64,000 nt of DNA. Origin: JAQBQZ01 sp964554765. Lineage in GTDB: Bacteria > Patescibacteriota > Minisyncoccia > Phycocordibacterales > CAIRYW01. Positions 17,079 through 25,893 of this stretch are shown here, one piece after another. The notes under the pieces were generated by a model, which was not told the DNA's origin, made no database searches, and saw nothing but the letters and a program-made list of their open reading frames with translations. The translations under genes and the position numbers were made by a program. Where the stretch lies: assembly GCA_964554765.1 (NCBI GenBank), contig CAZKPS010000001.1, positions 62,001 to 126,000 of the forward strand, written 5' to 3'. Every line of letters begins with the position of its first letter. Position 1 is the stretch's first letter.

Positions 17079-18311
17079 TTAAAACAATTCCTTTATTTTT
17101 TCAAAAAAAGTTTTTTTTGGAATTTCTACAGGTACTGTCACAGAATTTTGTCTTCGATGAGACATAACGACAGATTCGATACCCACAAGCGTTTCATCTG
17201 CAAGGAAATCAAGCATAGCTCCTCCTCCACTCGAGACAAAAGTGAATTTATCCATAATACCGAGCTTTTCGATTGCGGCTACCACATCACCCCCACCAAC
17301 AATAGACATTTTACCTGATGCAGCTAAAATTTTTGCAAACTCTTCTGTACTTCCACCAAATCCTCCATCAGCTTTCCCGAGTGGTCCGTTCCAGAGCACA
17401 AACTCTGATTCAGATACTGCAATCTTGAGCATTTTTACTGTTTTTGTACCTACATCCAGAATCTTTTCACCAATACCCACTTCGTTTGGATGCTTCAAAA
17501 GTTTTTCTCCTTTATATGATGTATATACGTCAAGCGGAATAATGAGTTTGTTATGATTGAGTAAATCCCTGATTCCTTCTGGTTCCCTTTCTGAGACAAG
17601 TGAATCACCGACAAAAAAATCTTTTGCTTTGAAGAAATCATTTGCGATAGCCCCTCCCACAAGTACCAGATCCGCAATATCAAGAAACTTTGAGACAAGA
17701 GGTACTTTGGTCTCAAACTTCGCTCCACCCATCACCACGAGAAACGGTTTGTGAGGATAGAATACTTCAGAAAGATGAGTAATCTCTTGTTTAAATGCAC
17801 TTCCAAAATATGAAGGAAGTAGTGTCGTGATGGCATCAATAGATGCGTGTTTTCGGTGAGATACAGAGAATGCCTCGTTAATATAGATATCCCCGAATGA
17901 TGCAAGGTGTTTTGCAAACTCTATATCATTTGCCTTTTCTCCAGGCCATTTTCGGAGGTTTTCAAAAAGAATGACGTCTCCGTCATTCATAGAATCAACA
18001 GCGACTCGTGTATTGTTTGAAAAAATATCAGAAACAAAAAAAAGCCGTGGGAATTCTGCTACAAGGTATTTTGCCACAGGTTCAAGTGTTCCGCCTTCTT
18101 TGTCATCAATATGTGCGAGAAGAATCACTTTTGCACCAGCATTTACAAGCTCTTTTATAGTAGGAATAACTCGTCTAATACGGAAATCACTCTCTATCTT
18201 GTTGTTTTTTATAGAAATATTAAAATCTACTCGCAAAAGTATTTTTTTACCTTTGATAGTATTTGAATCCACATAGAACCTGTCAGCAAGCATTACCGCG
18301 GTCGGTGTCAT
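17079..18311 (-). CDS. pgk: Phosphoglycerate kinase
   Basis: 410 residues. Glycolytic enzyme making ATP from 1,3-bisphosphoglycerate. Motifs: LLRVDFNI, NEAFSVSHRKHAS, VVMGGAKFETKVPLV, VLWNGPLGK, and GGGDVVAAIEKLG (usually GGGDT). The substrate loop normally HLGRP reads AHIDDKE, so the Arg that helps bind 3-phosphoglycerate is absent. M7 (18293) is an alternative start. It follows tpiA by about 75 bp on the same strand. Confidence 0.93.
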   Translation of the reverse strand: MTPTAVMLADRFYVDSNTIKGKKILLRVDFNISIKNNKIESDFRIRRVIPTIKELVNAGAKVILLAHIDDKEGGTLEPVAKYLVAEFPRLFFVSDIFSNNTRVAVDSMNDGDVILFENLRKWPGEKANDIEFAKHLASFGDIYINEAFSVSHRKHASIDAITTLLPSYFGSAFKQEITHLSEVFYPHKPFLVVMGGAKFETKVPLVSKFLDIADLVLVGGAIANDFFKAKDFFVGDSLVSEREPEGIRDLLNHNKLIIPLDVYTSYKGEKLLKHPNEVGIGEKILDVGTKTVKMLKIAVSESEFVLWNGPLGKADGGFGGSTEEFAKILAASGKMSIVGGGDVVAAIEKLGIMDKFTFVSSGGGAMLDFLADETLVGIESVVMSHRRQNSVTVPVEIPKKTFFEKIKELF

Positions 18312-18385
18312 ATTGAAAATTAATAAGACCAGTTATTGATCTTATACAAATACTATATCACAGGAGATATAGGCAAACAATAAGT

Positions 18386-19135
18386 CTATTTGCCCGATGT
18401 GGATGCCACTATTTGCTCAAACTCTTTGGGTTTTAGACTCGCTCGTCCCATCAGAAATCCTGCAATACCTCCGGCAAGCATTATTTCTTTGGCACTTTTA
18501 CCATCAACAGACCCTCCATAGACAATACGGACACCCTCAGCTATTTTAGGCCCGAACATTTCTGTTAACACCTTTTTTATAAAAATCGCAGACTCTGCTA
18601 CATCAGCTGGATTCATAGGACCTGAACTCTTCTTGCCGATAGCCCACACGGGTTCATATGCAATCACACACTTTTTGATATTGTTCTTAGTGATACCCTG
18701 AAGAGAGTCAACGAGCTGCCATTTAATTTCTTGCCAATGTTCTGCACTTTGATTTCGCTCCTTCTCACCTATACAGATAATCGGATTTATTTTTGATGCG
18801 AGACTAACTATCACCTTTTTTGCTACAATCTCACTCGTCTCACCCATGGCACGCCTCTCAGAATGCCCAATGATGACATAAGTCACTCCTAATGACGCCA
18901 ACTGCCCTGCGCTTACCTCTCCTGTAAATGCACCCTCCTTTTCAAAAGATACATTCTGAGCCCCAAGTAGTGGTCTTTTTGAATTTTGGAGCAAATGACC
19001 AAAAACAAGTGGAGGACACACTACAATATCTGCAAGAGTTTTTTTACTTATCCTTTTAGTTTCCTCAATATTTTTTTTTGCATCCGCTATTTTAATCGGA
19101 TTCATCTTCCAGTTGGCGATAATGATTTTTTTCAT
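18386..19135 (-). CDS. tpiA: Triosephosphate isomerase
   Basis: 249 residues from ATG 19135 (MKKIIIANWKMN); the earlier TTG at 19144 is unnecessary. Catalytic residues are present: Asn and Lys in ANWKMN, His in IIGHSERR, Glu in AYEPVWAIG. Loop 6 continues KKSSG rather than TGKTA. It interconverts DHAP and GAP. First gene of a tpiA-pgk unit with a promoter at 19198-19227. Confidence 0.96.
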   Translation of the reverse strand: MKKIIIANWKMNPIKIADAKKNIEETKRISKKTLADIVVCPPLVFGHLLQNSKRPLLGAQNVSFEKEGAFTGEVSAGQLASLGVTYVIIGHSERRAMGETSEIVAKKVIVSLASKINPIICIGEKERNQSAEHWQEIKWQLVDSLQGITKNNIKKCVIAYEPVWAIGKKSSGPMNPADVAESAIFIKKVLTEMFGPKIAEGVRIVYGGSVDGKSAKEIMLAGGIAGFLMGRASLKPKEFEQIVASTSGK

Positions 19136-19197
19136 CCGGTTCAAAAAATATAAATAATTTCTAATGTTAGCGCATCATCACTGTTCATTTACACCCT

Positions 19198-19227
19198 GTT
19201 ATAATATCGACTGCCCACACGCTACAA
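19198..19227 (-). promoter_or_regulatory. Probable tpiA-pgk promoter
   Basis: Minus-strand TTGTAG (19227-19222), 18-nt spacer, TATAAC (about 19203-19198), some 65 nt before the tpiA ATG. Confidence 0.45.
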
Positions 19228-19278
19228 TTTTCGAGCAGGATTTATCTTTCTATTCTACCCTAAAAATAATAATTTCAA

Positions 19279-19309
19279 AAATGCGCTGCGGCTACGCCGC
19301 AGCGCATTT
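19279..19309 (-). terminator. Terminator of the pilus gene block
   Basis: AATGCGCTGCGGC / GCCGCAGCGCATT hairpin with loop TAC and AT-rich flanks, directly downstream of the pilX-like gene. Confidence 0.8.
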
Positions 19310-19346
19310 ATTCTATATACATAATTCCATATTCAATATTCTAACT

Positions 19347-21227
19347 TTATTGTGTCACCTCACCCCAGCTATTTATCTGCCAATTTCCTCCACTACCACC
19401 CCCTCCACTACCACTTATTCCGGTTGTAATGAAATCAATAGATGTGAGACCACTGTTGTAAATTATATTCGAACCTCCATTTAGAACTAGTCTTTTTGCA
19501 ATAGCACTGTTCACAACACCACCACCAGAAATAGCCATTGTACCGTATGGAGCAAACACCACCATAGAACCAGATCCACCTTGTATATCTACTGCATTAC
19601 CGTTTTCTGGACCACTACAATTTCCAGTAGTTGGACACTGACTTGTCGTCATTGCTACCATATAGCTGCCACTCGTACCCGACCCTCTCATATCAGCCCC
19701 TCCGGTCACAATAATTCTTCCGTCAGCAATAATCATCCCATCGGATGCCCCACCAGATGAGGCGAGCTTAATCACAGATCCTCCACTTAGATCAATATAT
19801 CCGGTTACCCACACAGTCCCGGTCAGATTCAAAGTCGCTCCGCCACTCACAACAAGATTACCAACAATTTTCTTTGGCCCTAAAGATGCCACTTGCCCTC
19901 CACCAAGACTGTATGTGCCATTATTTACACCACCTGCAGTTGCGACCGCTTTCCAATCAATAATGTTTTGATCTGTTATCGGATAATCAAGAGGTGTAGG
20001 ATCTGCACGACTAGTGTTACATATTTTTGTAGAATTGCTTAGGTTGTACAGATTTGTACCGCTTTGGCAATAAGCTGTGCCCGAAACAGAAATATTACTA
20101 ATCTGGTTCGCCCAAGCGTCACCAGAACCACCGGTGCCAATCTGAAGTCGTGTATACTGACCATTTCCAGAAATGGTATTCGGCACCCCTCCTAAATAAA
20201 TATCAAAATATAAATCATAACTTGATGGGATAATATTTACCCATGTATTTTGTCCATTACTTGAACTCCACTTACCGTATCGCGCACCACCATTTGTATA
20301 TATGTTACCTGCAGTCCCTGCGAGTGTAAAATATTTTGTTGTCGACACTGTTGGAGTATCAATTACAATCCAATATGTCGACCCTACAGTAAGACTAGGT
20401 GCCTGTGTGATAGGAATATTTACATAGGTAAACGATGTGGTTACTGCACTTGCAGCAAGTGTTCCAGTACCTACAACACCACTATTGGATGGTTTACCGC
20501 TCGCATCAGGTACAATACGAATAGTTGCATCCGATGGTGCTCCAGCTATTGTTTTTTTAATATAAAGCCTTACACTCGTGAGCTGTGCTGTTGACGTCAC
20601 CTGAAAACTTTGCGCCAAATCCTGCGAAGCAGTAGTTGTACCCATATTAAGTGACAGCGGCGATGTTCCATCAGTATAACTATTCGTCTGATTTACAGTT
20701 GCAGGAGAGCTATTGCCCACAGTCACAGAGCCAGTTATTGAATTCACCGCGGAGTCAGCAGTTATGCTTCCATTTGAATATACATCACCTGTAATAGTCG
20801 AACCCCCACCAATACTAATGCCTCCTGTGCCTATTTGTGCTCCATATGCAAATGCTATGACGGAACCTACTGGGGTTAGATATGTTGAGGCATAGCGAGT
20901 AGTATCACCACTTGTCCCAGTGGTAAGTATCTGCTGTTGTGTTCCTGCGAGAGTCACGGAGGCAGATGCTGCAACACCATTTGAAAATGGTAACGATAAA
21001 GTCGAAGGTAGAGTTCGTCCAAGTCTTAGTCTATAATACGCATCTTCATTTACACTATCTGCCGCCAGATAGCTCTGTCGAGACTTTGATGCCTGGAGTA
21101 CGGACTTTACCTGATTGGAAGTTGGAATCACAACAGCAGAAATAACAGCCACAGAAATCACTAAAAAGAAAACCACGGTGGTAATGATAGCAAAGCCTCT
21201 ATTTGTTTCTATTTTTTTTGCACTCAC
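19347..21227 (-). CDS. Large PilX-like minor pilin / pilus-tip protein
   Basis: 626 residues. A prepilin-like N-terminus (NRGFAIITTVVFF, residues 9-21) lacks the Glu at +5, as is typical for GspK/PilX-type tip subunits. The large exported part is Ser/Thr/Gly-rich; residues about 205-300 (AQSFQVTSTAQLTSV...TVGSTYWIVID) resemble the choice-of-anchor R / jelly-roll-like module, and a repetitive beta-rich section with many GGS turns follows. It is probably a displayed adhesin. It is last in the pseudopilin cluster. Confidence 0.75.
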   Translation of the reverse strand: MSAKKIETNRGFAIITTVVFFLVISVAVISAVVIPTSNQVKSVLQASKSRQSYLAADSVNEDAYYRLRLGRTLPSTLSLPFSNGVAASASVTLAGTQQQILTTGTSGDTTRYASTYLTPVGSVIAFAYGAQIGTGGISIGGGSTITGDVYSNGSITADSAVNSITGSVTVGNSSPATVNQTNSYTDGTSPLSLNMGTTTASQDLAQSFQVTSTAQLTSVRLYIKKTIAGAPSDATIRIVPDASGKPSNSGVVGTGTLAASAVTTSFTYVNIPITQAPSLTVGSTYWIVIDTPTVSTTKYFTLAGTAGNIYTNGGARYGKWSSSNGQNTWVNIIPSSYDLYFDIYLGGVPNTISGNGQYTRLQIGTGGSGDAWANQISNISVSGTAYCQSGTNLYNLSNSTKICNTSRADPTPLDYPITDQNIIDWKAVATAGGVNNGTYSLGGGQVASLGPKKIVGNLVVSGGATLNLTGTVWVTGYIDLSGGSVIKLASSGGASDGMIIADGRIIVTGGADMRGSGTSGSYMVAMTTSQCPTTGNCSGPENGNAVDIQGGSGSMVVFAPYGTMAISGGGVVNSAIAKRLVLNGGSNIIYNSGLTSIDFITTGISGSGGGGSGGNWQINSWGEVTQ

Positions 21228-21236
21228 AGAAATATA

Positions 21237-21752
21237 TTAATGATAATAACCTCGAAGCACTGCTGTACCATAAAACTTTTCGCTTACATCTGGTGTAGAA
21301 GTTGGACCTTCCATCACTATCTCATATTTGATCGCTTGTGATGTTGTGGTGGACATAATTTTAAAATGGAGAGATGTCACCTGCATATTTGAGAGTGTGA
21401 CAGGTCCAGTTGTAACACCATTATCATCAACCATGACACGGTCCCCTGCTCTATAAAACCTACTTGTTCGTGTACTTCCGCCAGACGTTGGTATAGTTAG
21501 CGTCAACTCATCATTGTCATATGGATAGCTCGTGACAAGAGAGGCACTAGATGCAGCCCGAATTTCTCTGACGATCTTATCACTAAATGCTATTGAGGAA
21601 TTTTCTACTCTTCTTGTTGCTTTAACCACACTATTTGCAGTCAAAAGCATATTAATCACTGTAGTAATAACACCCACCAGAAGAGCCATAAGTGATACAT
21701 ATATGATAGTCTCAATCAAAGAATAACCTTTTTTAGCTTCTACTGATTTCAT
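21237..21752 (-). CDS. Type IV pilus pseudopilin (PilW/GspJ-like)
   Basis: 171 residues. Prepilin signal KKGYSLIETIIYVSLMAL: cleavage expected after Gly9, with Glu at +5 of the mature protein and a long hydrophobic helix. The remainder is a beta-rich globular head. Its stop precedes the PilX-like start by 9 bp, and its start coincides with the end of the preceding pseudopilin gene, so they are translated as a set. Confidence 0.85.
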   Translation of the reverse strand: MKSVEAKKGYSLIETIIYVSLMALLVGVITTVINMLLTANSVVKATRRVENSSIAFSDKIVREIRAASSASLVTSYPYDNDELTLTIPTSGGSTRTSRFYRAGDRVMVDDNGVTTGPVTLSNMQVTSLHFKIMSTTTSQAIKYEIVMEGPTSTPDVSEKFYGTAVLRGYYH

Positions 21753-22249
21753 TAATTATTGAATATATTAAATAGGTAAGTTTCACCTGATTTCGTTGTT
21801 GTTGATACACCTTCCTTCCACGATACAGTAATCAATGCTTTTCGACTGTTATTATCAGTCGTCCCTCCACTTGTTACCACATTAAAATTGTTATCACGAG
21901 ACACTGCTGATAAAACAAAGTCTATTTGATATCGGTTTTCGAGCTCAATATTTGTTGTTGTGGCAGTCCAAGTACCTGACCCTACTGTAGAATCCCAATA
22001 GAGATGATACGTAGATCCAAGAGTAAGCGAAGCGATATTTGCCGTGTAACCAGAATCTCGAAGATAGTGTAGAACCTCAACCCCCTCTTCGACTAACTGT
22101 GTCGCCTTGAGTGCTCGCACATTTGAAAGTGAATATCGTGCAACGGCACTATATACAGAGACAAGTGTAAAAAGTGTCAGTGATATAATACTTGAGGCAA
22201 TAATTACCTCAATCATACTGAATCCCCTTTTTTTATTTTTAATATTCAT
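21752..22249 (-). CDS. Type IV pilus pseudopilin (PilV/GspI-like)
   Basis: 165 residues with prepilin signal KRGFSMIEVIIASSII and the LVEEGVEVLHYLRDSGY segment common in PilV-like minor pilins. It overlaps the next gene by one base, indicating translational coupling. Confidence 0.85.
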   Translation of the reverse strand: MNIKNKKRGFSMIEVIIASSIISLTLFTLVSVYSAVARYSLSNVRALKATQLVEEGVEVLHYLRDSGYTANIASLTLGSTYHLYWDSTVGSGTWTATTTNIELENRYQIDFVLSAVSRDNNFNVVTSGGTTDNNSRKALITVSWKEGVSTTTKSGETYLFNIFNN

Positions 22250-22282
22250 TTTTTAGTTATAACCCGTTACCTCTGACCCTAA

Positions 22283-22741
22283 TTATTGTATATCAATAAC
22301 TCCCGTTGCGTAAATAGTGATAGTCTTTGTTTTAGTCCCATCGGCCGATGTCACCGTTATTGTACCTGTCTTACTTGCAGCACCTGTTAGTTTATTAAAG
22401 TACAAACTAGTGGCACCTCCTGTAAGTGTTATGGCACTGATATTTGACTTCCCTGAGACATCGTATGATGTCTCGATATTAGAGACATTGTAGGTAGTTG
22501 TTTTGAATACTGTCACCTTTTTTGTTTCAAAGAATACACCATGTTCCAAAGAATTAACTGAGTTTATAGATTCTGTTTTTGCCTTATCAATATACGAAAC
22601 AATATTTGACACATCTTTATCAAGCGAGATTGAATTCGCAAGTCCTGAAAATACTGAGACAGATGCAGCTCCAAGTACTCCAAGAATAGCGATACTCATA
22701 AGAATCTCTATTATTGTTATTCCTTTATTTTTTGATTTCAT
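22283..22741 (-). CDS. Type IV pilus pseudopilin (GspH/FimT-like)
   Basis: 152 residues. Prepilin signal NKGITIIEILMSIAIL with Glu at +5. A helix followed by a Thr/Ser-rich beta head. It follows pilC by 15 bp in the same operon. Confidence 0.85.
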   Translation of the reverse strand: MKSKNKGITIIEILMSIAILGVLGAASVSVFSGLANSISLDKDVSNIVSYIDKAKTESINSVNSLEHGVFFETKKVTVFKTTTYNVSNIETSYDVSGKSNISAITLTGGATSLYFNKLTGAASKTGTITVTSADGTKTKTITIYATGVIDIQ

Positions 22742-22756
22742 TACTACTCAAATGGA

Positions 22757-23959
22757 CTAAATATTATTAAGCACAGTATACATCGGTGTAATCATAGATA
22801 CCGCAAAAAAACCCACCGAAAGCCCTATAATCACCATCAAAAAAGGCTCGATAATCGTAGACATATTTTTTGTCTTTTGATCCACCTCATCCTCATAATA
22901 TGTAGCAACTTCTTTCAACATAGTAGAAAGATTACCTGTCTCCTCTCCCACTGATACCATTTCCACTATAAAAGCAGGGTAAAGATTTGGGTATTTTGAA
23001 ATAACATCAGACATTGGCATTCCCTTTTCTATTACCGCAACAACCCTTTCTAACACTTCTTTATAATATGAGTTTTGCATAACCTCCTTAGTTATTTCTG
23101 CAGAACGAATAACAGGCACTCCGGCTGAGAGTAGTGAAGCAAGTGTTCTGGATGTTCTTGCGGTATTCATCTCTTTAGCAATATCCTTGATAAGAGGTGC
23201 ATGCAAAACAATAAAATCCATTACTCTTTTACCCTTCTTTGTCTTCAAAGAACTAGAGAGGGATATGACAAGAAAGACAATAATCGCAATAAATATAAAG
23301 TAGTGATTTTGAAGAAAGTCAGAAACATTGATCACAAACTGTGTTGATGCAGGTAATTCTGCATGAAGTTCCTTGAATGTACCAGTAAGCGATGGTACAA
23401 CAAATGTAAGCATCAAAATCCCGATCACTACCATAAGCGAAAGAATAATGGCTGGATAAATCAATGCACCTTTTACCCTCTTATACAATGTATTTGCCTT
23501 TTCCATCTGACTCCCGACAATTTTTAGAGACTCAGCCAATGAACCGGACTCCTCTCCTGCCTTTACCATCGCCACAAACAGATCGTTAAAAACATCAGGG
23601 AATTCCTGCATAGCCTCGTGTAGAGTTCTGCCTTCAGCAACAGATGTTTCAAGTCTGTTTAAAACAGTTTTGAGCTTCTTGTTTTTTGCTTGCTTTTCCA
23701 TTACCTGTATTGAACGAGAAAGAGAAAGTCCGGCAGCAAGCATCGAACCCAAATTTCGTGCAAAGAAAATTTTTTCAGATGTTTTCACTTTGCCATTCAA
23801 AAATGGAATATTAATATCTCTTGATTTTTCTTCAGTGATTGTAAGTGGTGTAATATTTTCCTTTTTAAGCATCCGAAAGAGCATATATCTATCAGACGCC
23901 TCGAACATTCGTTCGCTGGTTCCCCCTTCTGCAGTTGTAAATGTTATTTTATATTGCAT
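22757..23959 (-). CDS. pilC: Pilus platform protein PilC (GspF family)
   Basis: 400 residues, two repeats of the GspF domain (about 70-190 and 270-390), each with GEESGSLAE or GEETGNLSTML motifs and membrane helices near 165-190, 215-235 and 370-395. It is the inner-membrane platform on which the PilB motor acts. It lies downstream of pilB by about 80 bp. Confidence 0.95.
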   Translation of the reverse strand: MQYKITFTTAEGGTSERMFEASDRYMLFRMLKKENITPLTITEEKSRDINIPFLNGKVKTSEKIFFARNLGSMLAAGLSLSRSIQVMEKQAKNKKLKTVLNRLETSVAEGRTLHEAMQEFPDVFNDLFVAMVKAGEESGSLAESLKIVGSQMEKANTLYKRVKGALIYPAIILSLMVVIGILMLTFVVPSLTGTFKELHAELPASTQFVINVSDFLQNHYFIFIAIIVFLVISLSSSLKTKKGKRVMDFIVLHAPLIKDIAKEMNTARTSRTLASLLSAGVPVIRSAEITKEVMQNSYYKEVLERVVAVIEKGMPMSDVISKYPNLYPAFIVEMVSVGEETGNLSTMLKEVATYYEDEVDQKTKNMSTIIEPFLMVIIGLSVGFFAVSMITPMYTVLNNI

Positions 23960-23983
23960 TCTTAAATACTGATTAAAGATTTA

Positions 23984-24032
23984 AGATGTATGATTTAAGA
24001 ATTATTCATAAATCCTAAATCATATATCTTAA
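23984..24032. repeat. Hairpin in the pilB-pilC gap
   Basis: Arms of about 17 nt (TTAAGATGTATGATTTA and its inverse, one mismatch) separated by about 14 nt. AT-rich with no GC core, so it could be an mRNA-processing or stability element rather than a terminator. Confidence 0.5.
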
Positions 24033-24040
24033 TTCCTTCA

Positions 24041-25792
24041 TTATTCTGATATAACTCGAAGAACCTCTTCTATCACAGTAAAACCCTTTACCGCCTTTAC
24101 GATTCCGTCTTCAATCATTGTAAGCATCCCTTCTTTCTTCGCCTGTTCTTCAATATCATCAGATGTACCACCTTTCATAATAATAGTTCTGATTGTAGGT
24201 GTTACCTTGAGCACTTCATGAATACCTATTCGACTGTGGAAACCATCAGGATGATCAGATGTTATGTTCGGCTTCCAAAATGGAACCTTATCCCATGTAT
24301 CATTTTGGTCTACTATATTTTCTTTCTTCAACACTTCAAGAATTTTATTGAGATTGACTTTTTTACCAAGCACAGCCTGCTCATCTTTTGTGAGATAGAA
24401 CTTTTCTTTTGGTTCAAATAGTCTTCGAACAAGTCTTTGTCCGATAATTACATTGAGTGTAGATACGAGAAGAAAAGGTTCAGCGTGCATATCAAGAAGT
24501 CGAGGGATGGCTCCAGCAGCAGAGTTTGTGTGAAGTGTAGAAAGCACAAGATGTCCTGTAAGTGCAGCATTGATAGCGAGAGACGCTGTCTCATTATCTC
24601 GAATCTCTCCCACCATAATCACATCAGGATCTTGTCGCACAAGTGACCGAAGACCTGACGAGAACGTAAATCCAATTTCAGGCTTTACTTGAGTCTGATT
24701 AACACGCTTCATTTGATATTCTACTGGATCTTCGATAGTAGAAATATTTACATCAGGGGTATTTAGAATATCGAGTACAGTGTAGAGTGTTGTCGATTTA
24801 CCCGATCCTGTAGGACCTGTAGTAAGTATCATTCCAGTTGTAAGTTTTGTTGCCTCATGAAGTTGCTCGAGAGCATCCCCGTGAAATCCGAGCGACTCAA
24901 GTGTAAACCCAGATACACCTTCACGAAGCAATCGCATAACAGTCTTTTCACCAAAATATGTAGGAAGAATCGAAACTCGAAACGCAACTTTCTCGCCATT
25001 TAGATCTATCTTAAATCGTCCATCCTGTGGAAGTCGTTTTTCATCGAGTTTCAGGTTTGAGAGCACCTTGAGACGTGCTGTTATACCTGCTCCCGCATTC
25101 TTTGGAAGAACCATTGCGTCATGGAGGAGTCCATCGATTCGATACCTAATCACTACTTCATTCTCATATTGTTCAATATGAATATCGGATGCATCTTGTA
25201 GGATCGCATGCTTGAGCAACGTATCAACGATTCGGACCACTGGCAAATCTTCTGCCATCTTCTTCAAATCATCAGCATTTTGCTGTCCATCCGCTTCAGT
25301 AATTGCAGTGATATTAGCCGACTCTTTTTGAATAAGATCACCGAAATCTGCCTTAAGTGACTTTTGATACTGTAGAAGTACCGTCTTTATGGATTCAGTA
25401 GTAGTAAGACGAGGTAAAATCTTGAGACCAGTCTTCTTCTTGATAAAATCAATAGCATTTAGATCGCCAATATCGAGCATTGCTATTTCAAGACCATTCT
25501 GTCCCTTTTTATAGGCAACAATATTATGTTTACGAGCAATTGGTTCTGGTACAAGTGACAAAACATCAAAATCAATCTTGAGACCGCTACCAAGATCAAC
25601 AAATGGAATACCGAGTATGTATGCACTAATTCTTCGAAGATCATCTTCTGTAATCTTGCCGTTCGAAACAAGAAACTCTCCGAGTGGTTGCTTCTTTTCT
25701 TCTGCATCTTGCTTTGCTTTTGTGAGAGTAGCCTTATCAACAAGACCAGCATCCAGAACAAAATCCTCAAGTTGTTTATCTTTAAGTATCAT
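24041..25792 (-). CDS. pilB: Pilus assembly ATPase PilB (GspE family)
   Basis: 583 residues. An N-terminal MshEN-type domain is followed by the ATPase: Walker A GPTGSGKSTTLYT, Walker B-like DPDVIMVGEIRDNETA, and the His box HLVLSTLHTN. The tetracysteine zinc motif found in most GspE/PilB after VRRL is absent: the corresponding segment FEPKEKFYLTKDEQ has no Cys. It powers pilus extension. No pilT or prepilin peptidase is in this window. Confidence 0.95.
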   Translation of the reverse strand: MILKDKQLEDFVLDAGLVDKATLTKAKQDAEEKKQPLGEFLVSNGKITEDDLRRISAYILGIPFVDLGSGLKIDFDVLSLVPEPIARKHNIVAYKKGQNGLEIAMLDIGDLNAIDFIKKKTGLKILPRLTTTESIKTVLLQYQKSLKADFGDLIQKESANITAITEADGQQNADDLKKMAEDLPVVRIVDTLLKHAILQDASDIHIEQYENEVVIRYRIDGLLHDAMVLPKNAGAGITARLKVLSNLKLDEKRLPQDGRFKIDLNGEKVAFRVSILPTYFGEKTVMRLLREGVSGFTLESLGFHGDALEQLHEATKLTTGMILTTGPTGSGKSTTLYTVLDILNTPDVNISTIEDPVEYQMKRVNQTQVKPEIGFTFSSGLRSLVRQDPDVIMVGEIRDNETASLAINAALTGHLVLSTLHTNSAAGAIPRLLDMHAEPFLLVSTLNVIIGQRLVRRLFEPKEKFYLTKDEQAVLGKKVNLNKILEVLKKENIVDQNDTWDKVPFWKPNITSDHPDGFHSRIGIHEVLKVTPTIRTIIMKGGTSDDIEEQAKKEGMLTMIEDGIVKAVKGFTVIEEVLRVISE

Positions 25793-25840
25793 CGATAATA
25801 TTATATCAAAGAATTGTATATAGTATATGGCATATGTACA

Positions 25841-25893
25841 TTAAAAAAATAAAATACCCTGCAACTTTGTTGCAGGGTATTTTATTTTTAATT
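25841..25893. terminator. Long terminator between the Cys-rich gene and pilB
   Basis: ACCCTGCAAC / GTTGCAGGGT core, extended by A- and T-rich arms to about 22 bp. It separates pilB from the upstream genes. Confidence 0.85.
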
